Of a stretch of 35,415 bases of DNA, positions 23,808 through 31,003 are shown piece after piece (the first letter of the stretch is position 1; each line of letters starts with the position of its first letter). The stretch is from NCBI GenBank assembly GCA_015067435.1, contig SVMM01000026.1, forward strand, positions 1 to 35,415, given 5' to 3'. The stretch comes from Oscillospiraceae bacterium. Lineage in GTDB: Bacteria; Bacillota; Clostridia; Oscillospirales; Oscillospiraceae. A program made the translations under genes and the position numbers. The notes below the pieces were generated by a model. The model searched no databases and was not told where the DNA came from. It saw nothing but the letters and a program-made list of their open reading frames with translations.

Positions 23808-23845
23808 TGTCGAACGGATCGAGAATCGTTCGACAGGTTTCGACA
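23808..23845. promoter_or_regulatory. Cluster of three 0A boxes upstream of spo0A
   Basis: TGTCGAA at 23808-23814 and TTCGACA at 23829-23835 form a perfect 10-bp dyad (CCTGTCGAAC ... GTTCGACAGG, 12 bases between); a third TTCGACA lies at 23839-23845. The nearest is ten bases upstream of the -35. An 8-bp inverted repeat (CGACAAAT ... ATTTGTCG, 23841-23870) overlaps the third box. Confidence 0.75.
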
Positions 23846-23921
23846 AATTGTTTACATAACGCATTTGTCGCCAAAATGCCCACAATATCTTGTATTTGCA
23901 ACAAAAAGCGCCCACAATTGA

Positions 23922-23955
23922 GAAAATCCCCCCGAAAGCGGACTTTCGGGGGGAT
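23922..23955 (-). terminator. Terminator of the TSCPD-ohrR unit
   Basis: ATCCCCCCGAAAG faces CTTTCGGGGGGAT around a four-base loop (23926-23955), followed on the minus strand by TTTC, 11 bases after the ohrR stop. Confidence 0.85.
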
Positions 23956-23966
23956 GGGGAAACGCG

Positions 23967-24413
23967 TCATTCGAGACGTCCGAGCAGCTTGTAGAGCAGG
24001 GTGTAAAGCTTCTCCGCCTCGCCCGCGTCCAGCCGGACGCAGCCGCTGATCTTCGTGGGCACCTCCAGCGCCTTGTCGCGCAGCTGTTCGCCCTGCTCCG
24101 TGACCTCGACGAGCAGCACGCGCTCGTCCTCCGTGGAGCGGAAGCGCCGCACAAGGCCCTTTGCCTCAAGGCTCTTGAGCACGGGCGTCAGCGTCCCCGA
24201 ATCCAGGTACAGCTTTTCGCCCAGCTCCTTGACGCTGCATTTCTTGTGCTCCCAGAACACCATCATGGCGATGTACTGCGTGTAGGTCAGGCCCAGCGGG
24301 TCAAGATAGGGGCGGTAGCGCTTCACGACCTCGCGCGAGGCGGCGTAGAGCGGGAAGCAGAGCTGGTTTTCCAGCTTCAGGGCATCGTATTTCGCATCCG
24401 ACACAGCACTCAT
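23967..24413 (-). CDS. ohrR: MarR-family organic peroxide sensor, OhrR-type
   Basis: 148 residues. LENQLCFPLYAASREVVKRY at the N terminus is the OhrR signature, with the peroxide-sensing Cys at position 19 (equivalent to C15 of Bacillus subtilis OhrR). The winged helix (about 55-105) includes VKELGEKLYLDSGTLTPVL and the wing RSTEDERVL. A Cys at 125 lies where the two-Cys OhrR of Xanthomonas has its resolving Cys (C127), so disulfide-based sensing is possible; C59 is a third Cys. Oxidation would release it from DNA. AGGAGG is 5 bases before the ATG at 24413. It is the second gene after the TSCPD gene (72 bases apart), behind an OhrR-like palindrome. No ohrA/osmC peroxidase gene is in the window. 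Confidence 0.88.
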   Translation of the reverse strand: MSAVSDAKYDALKLENQLCFPLYAASREVVKRYRPYLDPLGLTYTQYIAMMVFWEHKKCSVKELGEKLYLDSGTLTPVLKSLEAKGLVRRFRSTEDERVLLVEVTEQGEQLRDKALEVPTKISGCVRLDAGEAEKLYTLLYKLLGRLE

Positions 24414-24485
24414 AATATCCTCCTGTATGTGCGTATTTCTCTTTTCGTTCAAGATGGGAGCCGCGGAGCGTTGCCGCGGCGGCCG

Positions 24486-24740
24486 TCACAGCTTGCCGTC
24501 GTAAGCCTGCCGCACGGCCCGCGCCAGCTGATCGGCGCAGGAGGTCGGCTTATAGCCGCAGGTGTTGCCCGCGAGCTTCTCCTCGATCTCGTCGACGGTC
24601 ATGCCGTCGCACAGCTTGGAGATCGCCTTGAGATTTCCGTTGCAGCCGCCGACAAACTCAATGTCCGTCACGACATCGTCGTCGAGACGGAAATGGATCT
24701 CCATCGAGCAGACGCCGCTGGTCTGGTAGCTGTAGTCCAT
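24486..24740 (-). CDS. TSCPD domain protein (TIGR03905 family)
   Basis: 84 residues, small and soluble. YSYQTSGVCSMEIHFRLDDDVV, VGGCNGNLKAI and a C-terminal GYKPTSCADQLA are the marks of the TSCPD domain, also found at the C terminus of some ribonucleotide reductases. Four Cys residues are conserved-looking (CS, GGCNG, LCDG/TCG, TSC), which suggests metal or redox chemistry, but the function is not known. The ATG at 24740 is favoured over one four codons upstream because GAGG stands 6 bases before it. It is the first gene of a unit with ohrR and is controlled by a near-consensus promoter overlapped by a palindrome, so it is the best candidate target of OhrR here. Confidence 0.85.
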   Translation of the reverse strand: MDYSYQTSGVCSMEIHFRLDDDVVTDIEFVGGCNGNLKAISKLCDGMTVDEIEEKLAGNTCGYKPTSCADQLARAVRQAYDGKL

Positions 24741-24758
24741 GACCCACCTCATTTCGAA

Positions 24759-24776
24759 TTAATTGTATACAATTAA
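24759..24776. promoter_or_regulatory. Perfect 18-bp palindrome, candidate OhrR operator
   Basis: TTAATTGTATACAATTAA. Its core contains AATTGTA and TACAATT, the half-sites described for OhrR operators (TACAATT-AATTGTA arrangement) in Bacillus. It touches the last base of the -10 box and covers the transcription start. Confidence 0.7.
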
Positions 24777-24803
24777 GTATAACGTGTTTGCGCAACTTGT
24801 CAA
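24776..24803 (-). promoter_or_regulatory. Promoter of the TSCPD-ohrR unit
   Basis: A perfect -35 TTGACA (24803-24798), 16-base spacer and -10 TATACT (24781-24776). Strong by sequence, with the palindrome placed to repress it. Confidence 0.8.
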
Positions 24804-24835
24804 GGACAAAAAGCGCACTAAAAAGAGTATAAAAA

Positions 24836-24872
24836 TGCAAAAAGGCGGAGAGGGCGCCGCAGCGCCCCCTCC
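24836..24872 (-). terminator. Terminator after spoIVB
   Basis: On the minus strand GGAGGGGGCGC pairs with GCGCCCTCTCC (one mismatch), loop TGCG, then GCCTTTTTGCATTTTT. It separates spoIVB from the TSCPD promoter. Confidence 0.75.
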
Positions 24873-24952
24873 GAAGCGGGGTTTGCCCGGGAAAAAGCTC
24901 GTGCCGCATGCCGCGCGGGGAAACGGGAGGACGCGCGGGGCGGCACCGCCGT

Positions 24953-25990
24953 TCAGCCCGCGGCGGCGAGCGGCTCGCCCGCGGCGGAGAGCATGTTCTC
25001 GATAAAAATGCCGTAGCCTCTGGCACTGTCGCTCAGGAGGACGTGCGTCACCGCGCCGATCAGCTTGCCGTTTTGCAGGATCGGGCTGCCGCTCATGCCC
25101 TGCACGATGCCGCCGGTCGTCTCCAGCAGCGCCTCGTCCGTCACGCGCAGCAGGAGGTTGCGCGTCGGCGCGCCGCCGGAATAGACGCGCTCGATCTCCA
25201 CGGCGTACTCGCGCACCTCATCGCCGCCGCAGTTGGCGAGGATCGTCGCCGGCCCCGTGCGCACCTCGCTCTTATCCGCCACGGGCACGGCGCGCTGCGT
25301 GGTGATGGCGTTGCTCTCGCCCTCGATGACGCCGAAGAGCCCGCAGTCGGTGTTGGCGTACAGGGTGCCGCTGTCGCGCGTCAGGTCAAAGCTGCCGCGC
25401 AGCTCGCCCGGAGAGCCGGATTCGCCGCGCTTGACCGCCTTGACCGTCGCGTCCATGACGCTGCCGCTCTCCAGCGGGAGCAGCCTGCCCGTGTCCACGT
25501 CCGAGACGCCGTGGCCCAGCGCGCCGAAGACGCCGCTTTCGGGATCGTAAAACGTCATCGTGCCGATGCCCGCCATGCTGTCGCGGATCCAGGCGCCGAG
25601 GCGGCAGCCGCCGTCCTCGTCCGCCTCGGGCGTGACGGAGAGCGTCAGCGTGCGCGCTCCGCGCCGGACGGAAAGCGCCGCGCCTGCCGTGCCGTTTTCG
25701 GCGAGCAGGGCGCGGAACTGCTCGATGGACTCGACGTCCGCGCCGTTGAAGCGCAGCACGACGTCGCCCTCGCGCAGCCCGCCGCGCTTCGCGGGCGTGT
25801 CCCCGTCCGAGAGACCGACGACCAGCACGCCGTCGGCGAAGAGCTTCACGCCGATCGTGTGGCCGACGGGAACGAGGCAGCGGACCGCCTCGTCCTCCGC
25901 GCCGAGCGCGCGCACGCCGGGCGCGTACGCCGTCAGCGTGAAGAGAAGCCCCAGACAGACCGCGGCGACGCGGTTGGAAAGAGAATGCAT
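24953..25990 (-). CDS. spoIVB: SpoIVB peptidase (S55), sigma-K checkpoint protease
   Basis: 345 residues, somewhat shorter than Bacillus SpoIVB. A signal anchor (about 5-25) is followed by a PDZ domain (about 45-120; GGLREGDVVLRFNG) and the S55 serine protease domain (about 130-340). Catalytic residues visible are His160 in FGALGHGVSD and the Ser of GGIVQGMSGSP (300 or 302); THVLLSDSARGYGIFIENML near the end is also typical. In the forespore it is secreted to the intermembrane space, where it triggers processing of pro-sigma-K. The ATG at 25990 has GGAGG 6 bases before it. In most sporulating Firmicutes spoIVB is directly upstream of spo0A; here the TSCPD-ohrR unit lies between, and a terminator separates them. 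I could not identify a clear sigma-F or sigma-G promoter. Confidence 0.95.
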   Translation of the reverse strand: MHSLSNRVAAVCLGLLFTLTAYAPGVRALGAEDEAVRCLVPVGHTIGVKLFADGVLVVGLSDGDTPAKRGGLREGDVVLRFNGADVESIEQFRALLAENGTAGAALSVRRGARTLTLSVTPEADEDGGCRLGAWIRDSMAGIGTMTFYDPESGVFGALGHGVSDVDTGRLLPLESGSVMDATVKAVKRGESGSPGELRGSFDLTRDSGTLYANTDCGLFGVIEGESNAITTQRAVPVADKSEVRTGPATILANCGGDEVREYAVEIERVYSGGAPTRNLLLRVTDEALLETTGGIVQGMSGSPILQNGKLIGAVTHVLLSDSARGYGIFIENMLSAAGEPLAAAG

Positions 25991-26130
25991 CCCATCCCTC
26001 CTTTGTCCAGTCTGCAATTTTGCCGCTTTTTTTCGCGGCGCTGATAATTTCTGCGGTTTTGCGCAAACTATCGTGTCTAAAATTTAACCGCACTTACATG
26101 GAAAAATGTGTCGAAGGCGGCGGCGCGGAC

Positions 26131-26168
26131 AAAAAAGGACCCCGCGGAACCAAGTTCTGCGGAGCCCG
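26131..26168 (-). terminator. Terminator of the kinase-feo-nucleotidase operon
   Basis: CCGCAGAAC and GTTCCGCGG pair (one G-U) on the minus strand and are followed by GGTCCTTTTTTG, about 20 bases after the nucleotidase stop. Confidence 0.8.
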
Positions 26169-26189
26169 GTACTTTTTGCCGTTTTTGGA

Positions 26190-27641
26190 TCAGTCGAGAA
26201 TGACGAGCCGGCCTTCGACGTGGGCGTCCAGCCCCGTGTGGGTGGTCAGCAGCTCTTCGAGCACGCCGAGCAGCGACGTCGCGACGACGCGCGGCTTCAT
26301 GTTGGCGGCGACCTCCTCCAGCGGCACGTTGAAAAACTCGGAAAAGCTGCCGTAGTGGAAGGATTGCAGGCAGATCAGGATCTCCTGTTCGTCGCGGATA
26401 TCCTCGCCGCGGAACTGGAATTCCTCAATCGTGTGCGTGCTCTTGCGGTAGACGATGTGGATGCCCTTGGAGAACTGGTAGAACTCCGTGTGCCCGCCCC
26501 ACGCCTCGTCGCGCAGCATGTACTGCACCATGCGCCGCAGCTGCGCGCCCGTGACCTTGAGCATCCACAGCTGGTCGTCGTAGGGCGTCGCCTCGACCAT
26601 ATCCTGATATTCGAGGATGGGACCCAGCTCGTCGCGGCGGATGCTGCCGGAGCCGAGGAGCATCAGGTCGAAGCTGCTGTCCTGCTGCAGAAGGTCGGCG
26701 TAGAGGTTGCCGAGCTCGGTCTCCTGCGTGCGCTTGGGATGCGTCAGCTTGCGGGCGAAATGCGTGACGATGCGGCGGTACTTCTCGTCGGTCTGGGACT
26801 TGTAGTCGGAGAGGAGCTGCGCCATGACCGGGTCCTCCGGCGCGGTGTCCGGCGTGATGGGGACGCACTGCCACTTCCAGCCTGCGAGCTTGTGCTTCGC
26901 CGTGTCATACACGAGGTCGAAGCGCCCGATCTGCCCGCTGCCGACGCCCGCCTGCACGATGGGCACGCCGTTCACGACCTCCGGCTCGTCCATGAAGGTG
27001 TGGGTGTGACCGCCGATGATGAGGTCCACGCCCCAGTCGGGGTTGAGCATCCCGGCGAGCTTCCGGTCGGCGTCGATGCCGATGTGCGTCAGCAGCACCA
27101 CGAGGTCGGTGTCCTTCGTGCGGTAGCTGTCGCAGATGATACCGACCTGCTTGGCGGCGTCCGCCACGTCGATGAACGAGCCGATGACCTTCTCGTTCTT
27201 TGTCGACGAGATGACCTCCTGCGTCAAAAGCGCGATGAACAGCACGCGTATCCCGTCGCGCTCGATGTTGAGGTACGGCGTGAAGAGGCGCGCGTTGTTG
27301 ACCGTGACATAGAGGTCTGCGTTGATGATGGGGAAGCGCGCGCACTTTTCGAGGAACAGCAGGTGCGCGATGCCGTAGTCGACCTCGTGGTTGCCCACCG
27401 CCGAGACGTCGGGGTCGAGCAGGTTCATCATCTCGATCGTCGAAAGCCCCAGATACTCCGAGTCAATGATCGAGCCGCGGAACATGTCGCCGGCGTTGGC
27501 GTAGATGACGTTTTTCTCCTCCGCGCGCGTCTTTTTGACGTAGCCGGACAGGCGCGAAAGGCCGCCCGTGCCGTCCTCATGCGGCAGGAAGTCGCCGTGC
27601 AGGTCGTTGGAGTGCAGAATGGTCAGGTGCTTCTCGCTCAT
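26190..27641 (-). CDS. Bifunctional metallophosphatase / 5'-nucleotidase
   Basis: 483 residues. The N-terminal calcineurin-like phosphoesterase domain has HSNDLHGD (D13, H15), AGDMFRG (D52), GNHEVDYG (N84, H85) and GGHTHTF (about 210-216), the full dinuclear metal set. The C-terminal 5'-nucleotidase domain occupies about 290-440. Relatives hydrolyse nucleoside monophosphates or nucleotide sugars; most are secreted, but this one has no signal peptide and so should act in the cytoplasm. The ATG at 27641 has GGAGG 7 bases upstream and overlaps the stop of the Cys-rich gene (ATGA), so it is coupled to the feo genes. Since these enzymes need Fe/Zn/Mn, and the first gene of the operon makes pGpG or GMP through an HD-GYP domain, either metal supply or nucleotide turnover could explain the link; both are inference. 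Confidence 0.88.
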   Translation of the reverse strand: MSEKHLTILHSNDLHGDFLPHEDGTGGLSRLSGYVKKTRAEEKNVIYANAGDMFRGSIIDSEYLGLSTIEMMNLLDPDVSAVGNHEVDYGIAHLLFLEKCARFPIINADLYVTVNNARLFTPYLNIERDGIRVLFIALLTQEVISSTKNEKVIGSFIDVADAAKQVGIICDSYRTKDTDLVVLLTHIGIDADRKLAGMLNPDWGVDLIIGGHTHTFMDEPEVVNGVPIVQAGVGSGQIGRFDLVYDTAKHKLAGWKWQCVPITPDTAPEDPVMAQLLSDYKSQTDEKYRRIVTHFARKLTHPKRTQETELGNLYADLLQQDSSFDLMLLGSGSIRRDELGPILEYQDMVEATPYDDQLWMLKVTGAQLRRMVQYMLRDEAWGGHTEFYQFSKGIHIVYRKSTHTIEEFQFRGEDIRDEQEILICLQSFHYGSFSEFFNVPLEEVAANMKPRVVATSLLGVLEELLTTHTGLDAHVEGRLVILD

Positions 27642-27838
27642 ATCGAATCCTCCGTCGTATTTTGATTGTCGGGCGGCGTTGTTTTATCCCTGCGCGGGGC
27701 GTTTGTGCACGTTCCGGCGGTACAGCCCGCGCAGCCGCAGCCGCACCCGCCGCGGCGCCTCGTTTTCACGCAGCGCACCGCCGCCCAGACGAGCGCGGCG
27801 GCAAGCAGCAGGATCAAAAGAATGTCCGCGCCGTTCAT
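27638..27838 (-). CDS. FeoB-associated Cys-rich membrane protein
   Basis: 66 residues. One membrane segment at about 5-22 (ADILLILLLAAALVWAAV), a basic turn (KTRRR) and a cluster of five Cys in GGCGCGCAGCTAGTCT; the tail is polar. It matches the small FeoB-associated proteins found after feoB in Firmicutes, thought to help ferrous iron pass or to regulate FeoB; the mechanism is unproven. Its ATG shares an A with the feoB stop (TGATG), and its own stop overlaps the nucleotidase start, so all three are translationally coupled. Confidence 0.85.
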   Translation of the reverse strand: MNGADILLILLLAAALVWAAVRCVKTRRRGGCGCGCAGCTAGTCTNAPRRDKTTPPDNQNTTEDSI

Positions 27839-30183
27839 CAGCCTGCCCCCAGCACGATCAGCGCGGCGCGCACGAGCAGCGCGGCGATCCACGCGAGCAC
27901 GCACTGCCACGCCACGACGCCCAGCGCCCATTTCGCGCCCAGCTCGCGCCGGATGGACGCGATGGCGGCGACGCAGGGCGTGTAGAGCAGGGAGAACACC
28001 AGCAGCGCCGCGGCGGAGAGCGTGTCGAGCGCGGCGCCGACGTTTTGCTCGAAGAGGATCTCCAGCGTGGACACGACGCTCTCCTTCGCCATGAAGCCGG
28101 TGATGAGCGACGTGCAGATGCGCCAGTCGCCCAGCCCCAGCGGGCGCATGACAGGCGCGATCGCGCCCGCGAGCAGGGCGAGGATGCTCTCCTGCGAGTC
28201 GGCGACCATGTTGAAGTGCGTGTCAAAGCTCTGGAGGAACCAGACCACGACCGTCGCGATCAGAATGACGGAAAACGCGCGCTGCAAAAAGTCCTTCGCC
28301 TTCTCCCACAGGAGCTGCGCGACGTTCTTCGCGCTCGGCAGGCGGTAGTTCGGCAGTTCCATGACGAAGGGCGCGGGCTCGCCGCGGAAAAATGTGTCCT
28401 TGTAGAGGAACGCGGCGAGGATGCCGAACAGGATGCCGAGCAGATACAGCCCCGTCATGATGAGCCCGCCGCGCCCGGGGAAGAACGCGCCGACGAAGAA
28501 CGCGTAGATCGGCAGCTTCGCCGTGCAGCTCATGAACGGCGTGAGCAGGATCGTCATGCGGCGGTCACGGTCGCTCGGCAGCGTGCGCGTCGCCATGACC
28601 GCGGGCACCGTGCAGCCGAAGCCGATGAGCAGCGGCACGATGCTGCGCCCCGACAGGCCGAGGCGGCGCAGCAGCTTATCCATAAAGAACGCGACGCGCG
28701 CGATGTAGCCGCTGTCCTCCAGAATGGAGAGGAAGAAAAAGAGCGTCACGATGACGGGCAGGAAGCTCAGAACGCTCCCCACGCCCGCGAAGACGCCGCT
28801 GACGATCAGGTCGTGCAGCGTTTCATTGACGCCGGCGGCGGTCAGCGCGGCGTCCGTCCATCCGGTCAGCGCGTCGATGCAGCTCTCCAGCACGCCCTGC
28901 AAAAACGCGCCCACGACATTGAACGTCAGATAGAACACCAGCGCCATGATGCCGATGAACATCGGGATGGCGGTGTACTTGCCGGTCAGCACGCGGTCGA
29001 GCCTTTCGCTGCGGGCGCGCTCGCGGCTCTCGCGCGGCTTTTTGACCGTCCCGTCGCACACGCGGCGGATGAAGGCGAAGCGCATGTCCGCGATGGCGGC
29101 GCTGCGGTCAAGCCCGCGCTCCGCCTCCATCTGCAAAACGATGTGCTCGATCATCTCCTTCTCGTTCTGGTCGAGTTCGAGCCGGGAGAGGATCAGCGGG
29201 TCGCCCTCGACGACCTTGCTCGCGGCGAAGCGCAGGGGCAGTCCCGCGGCGAGAGCGTGATCCTCGATCAGATGGCAGATCGCGTGCAGGCAGCGGTGCA
29301 CCGCGCCGCCGCAGTCGTGCTCGTCGCAGAAGTCCTGCCGCAGCGGGCGCTCCTGATAGTGCGCGACGTGGATCGCGTGGTCGACCAGCTCATCCACGCC
29401 GTAATTCTTCGCCGCCGAGATCGGCACCACCGGCACGCCCAGCGCCGCCTCCATGGCGTTGACGTCGATCGAGCCGCCGTTCTCCGTCACCTCGTCCATC
29501 ATGTTCAGCGCCACGACCGTCGGCAGGTTCATCTCCAGCAGCTGCATCGTGAGATAGAGGTTGCGCTCGATGTTCGTCGCGTCGACGATGTTGATGATCG
29601 CGCGCGGCTTTTCGTCCAGCACGAAGTTGCGCGAGACGATCTCCTCGCTTGAGTAGGGCGACATGGAGTAGATGCCCGGCAGGTCCGTCACCAGCGTGTC
29701 CGGATGCTGCTGGATGGGGCCGTCCTTGCGGTCGACGGTCACGCCGGGGAAATTGCCGACGTGCTGGTTCGAGCCGGTCAGGCGGTTGAAGAGCGTCGTC
29801 TTGCCGCAGTTCTGGTTGCCCACCAGCGCGAAGGTCAGAAGCGTGCCGTCGGGCAGGGGGTCGCCGCTGCCCTTGGGGTGGAATTTGCCGCCCTCGCCGA
29901 GGCCGGGGTGCTCCGACGGGCGCGCGGGCGCCTCCGCCGCCTCCGCCGCCTCCGCCTTAGCGAGCGGCGCCACCTCGATCTGTGCCGCGTCCGCGAGGCG
30001 GAGCGTCAGCTCGTAGCCGTGGAGCCGGTATTCGGCGGGGTCGCCCATCGGCGCGAGCTTGATGAGCGCGACCTCCGCGCCGGGGATCACCCCCATGTCC
30101 AGAAAATGCTGGCGCAGCGCGCCCTCGCCGCCCACCGCGACGACGGAGCACGCCTCGCCCGCCTTGAGTTGATCCAGAGTCAT
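27838..30183 (-). CDS. feoB: Ferrous iron transporter FeoB with fused N-terminal FeoA domain
   Basis: 781 residues. Residues 1-75 are a FeoA/SH3-like domain (LKAGEACSVVAV, LDMGVIPGAEV). After an Ala/Glu linker comes the G domain: G1 NQNCGKTT at about 124-131, TVDRKDG switch I, DLPGIYS for G3 near 168, and NMMD for G4 in place of NKxD. The membrane domain (about 350-775) carries two Gate motifs with conserved Cys: GFGCTVPAVMATR and LYTPCVAAIASIRRE. It imports Fe2+ across the cytoplasmic membrane, gated by GTP hydrolysis. The ATG at 30183 is preferred; a TTG 16 codons upstream overlaps the preceding gene. No Fur-like dyad was found in the 40-base gap to the response regulator gene, and no terminator either, so it is probably read from the kinase promoter. 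Confidence 0.95.
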   Translation of the reverse strand: MTLDQLKAGEACSVVAVGGEGALRQHFLDMGVIPGAEVALIKLAPMGDPAEYRLHGYELTLRLADAAQIEVAPLAKAEAAEAAEAPARPSEHPGLGEGGKFHPKGSGDPLPDGTLLTFALVGNQNCGKTTLFNRLTGSNQHVGNFPGVTVDRKDGPIQQHPDTLVTDLPGIYSMSPYSSEEIVSRNFVLDEKPRAIINIVDATNIERNLYLTMQLLEMNLPTVVALNMMDEVTENGGSIDVNAMEAALGVPVVPISAAKNYGVDELVDHAIHVAHYQERPLRQDFCDEHDCGGAVHRCLHAICHLIEDHALAAGLPLRFAASKVVEGDPLILSRLELDQNEKEMIEHIVLQMEAERGLDRSAAIADMRFAFIRRVCDGTVKKPRESRERARSERLDRVLTGKYTAIPMFIGIMALVFYLTFNVVGAFLQGVLESCIDALTGWTDAALTAAGVNETLHDLIVSGVFAGVGSVLSFLPVIVTLFFFLSILEDSGYIARVAFFMDKLLRRLGLSGRSIVPLLIGFGCTVPAVMATRTLPSDRDRRMTILLTPFMSCTAKLPIYAFFVGAFFPGRGGLIMTGLYLLGILFGILAAFLYKDTFFRGEPAPFVMELPNYRLPSAKNVAQLLWEKAKDFLQRAFSVILIATVVVWFLQSFDTHFNMVADSQESILALLAGAIAPVMRPLGLGDWRICTSLITGFMAKESVVSTLEILFEQNVGAALDTLSAAALLVFSLLYTPCVAAIASIRRELGAKWALGVVAWQCVLAWIAALLVRAALIVLGAG

Positions 30184-30223
30184 TGTGCCATCCCCTGCTT
30201 TTTGAGATTGTCCGATATGCGCT

Positions 30224-31003
30224 TCAGTCAAAGATCTCCTTCCACTTCTTCGTTTCGAAGAAGTGGTCGATGGAGCTCATGATGTCCTCCTTGCTCATGG
30301 ACTTGAGCAGATATCCGTCCGGCTTGAGGCGCATGACGCGCATCACGCTCTCGCGGTCGTTCTTGCCCGTGAGGAAGATGACGGGGATCTGTGCGGAGTT
30401 CTGCTCGCTGCGGATCATCTCCAGCACCTGCGGCCCAGGCGTGATGGGCATGTCGTAATCCAGCAGGATAAGGTCGGGCGTGTGCCCGGCGATGTAGGTG
30501 ATCGCCTGCATGCCGGACTTGACCACCGTCACGCGGTACTTGGTCTTGAGCCAGCCCTGCATCATCTGCAAAAACATGACGTCGTCGTCTACCAGAAGGA
30601 TGTGCTTCTCACGCTTCTGCCCATCCTCCGAGCGGATGAGGTTATACAGCGAGGCGGAGAGGTTCTTGACGTCGATGGGGCGCGCAAAGGCGTGTCCGAT
30701 CATGGTCTTGGGGATGGTCTCCTCGATCTCGTTGAGTTCCTTTTCATAGCCCACGACGCACAGGGACTTCTCCTCGCCGAAGCACAGGTCCTTCAGATAG
30801 ACCAGCAGCTCCGGTGAATTGTACACAAAGTCGCCCGCGAAGAGCAGGAACACGTCCACGCCCTCCTTCTGCGCATCGATCTGCGCGATGACCGGCTCGA
30901 CCTGCGTCGCCTGAATGTCCGCGTTCCTGAGGCTGGAGATCAGCGCGTCCGTCATCAGCGCCGCGCCGTGGTTGATGAGCAATACCTTTCCTGTGCCTGT
31001 CAT
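30224..31003 (-). CDS. Double receiver response regulator (pseudo-REC plus REC)
   Basis: 259 residues, no output domain. The first 125 residues are receiver-like but the usual phospho-acceptor place reads LFAGD, so it is probably a pseudo-receiver. The second receiver (about 133-255) has LLVDDD (139-141), Asp182 in LLDYDMP and a Lys in GYLLKS. It overlaps the end of the hybrid kinase by 4 bases (ATGA), with GGAGG 7 bases before its ATG, so it is coupled and likely the phosphorylation partner of that kinase's HPt domain. As a stand-alone receiver it should act by protein contact. The target is unknown; the next gene is feoB. Confidence 0.88.
   Translation of the reverse strand: MTGTGKVLLINHGAALMTDALISSLRNADIQATQVEPVIAQIDAQKEGVDVFLLFAGDFVYNSPELLVYLKDLCFGEEKSLCVVGYEKELNEIEETIPKTMIGHAFARPIDVKNLSASLYNLIRSEDGQKREKHILLVDDDVMFLQMMQGWLKTKYRVTVVKSGMQAITYIAGHTPDLILLDYDMPITPGPQVLEMIRSEQNSAQIPVIFLTGKNDRESVMRVMRLKPDGYLLKSMSKEDIMSSIDHFFETKKWKEIFD

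Noticed and set aside
26109-26115. 0A box (TGTCGAA) about 120 bases upstream of spoIVB
   Set aside because: Single site, far from the start, beside a terminator of another operon, and spoIVB is normally driven by forespore sigma factors; chance is sufficient.
30184-30223. Fur-type iron box before feoB
   Set aside because: No GATAATGATTATC-like dyad can be seen in the gap or before the kinase gene.
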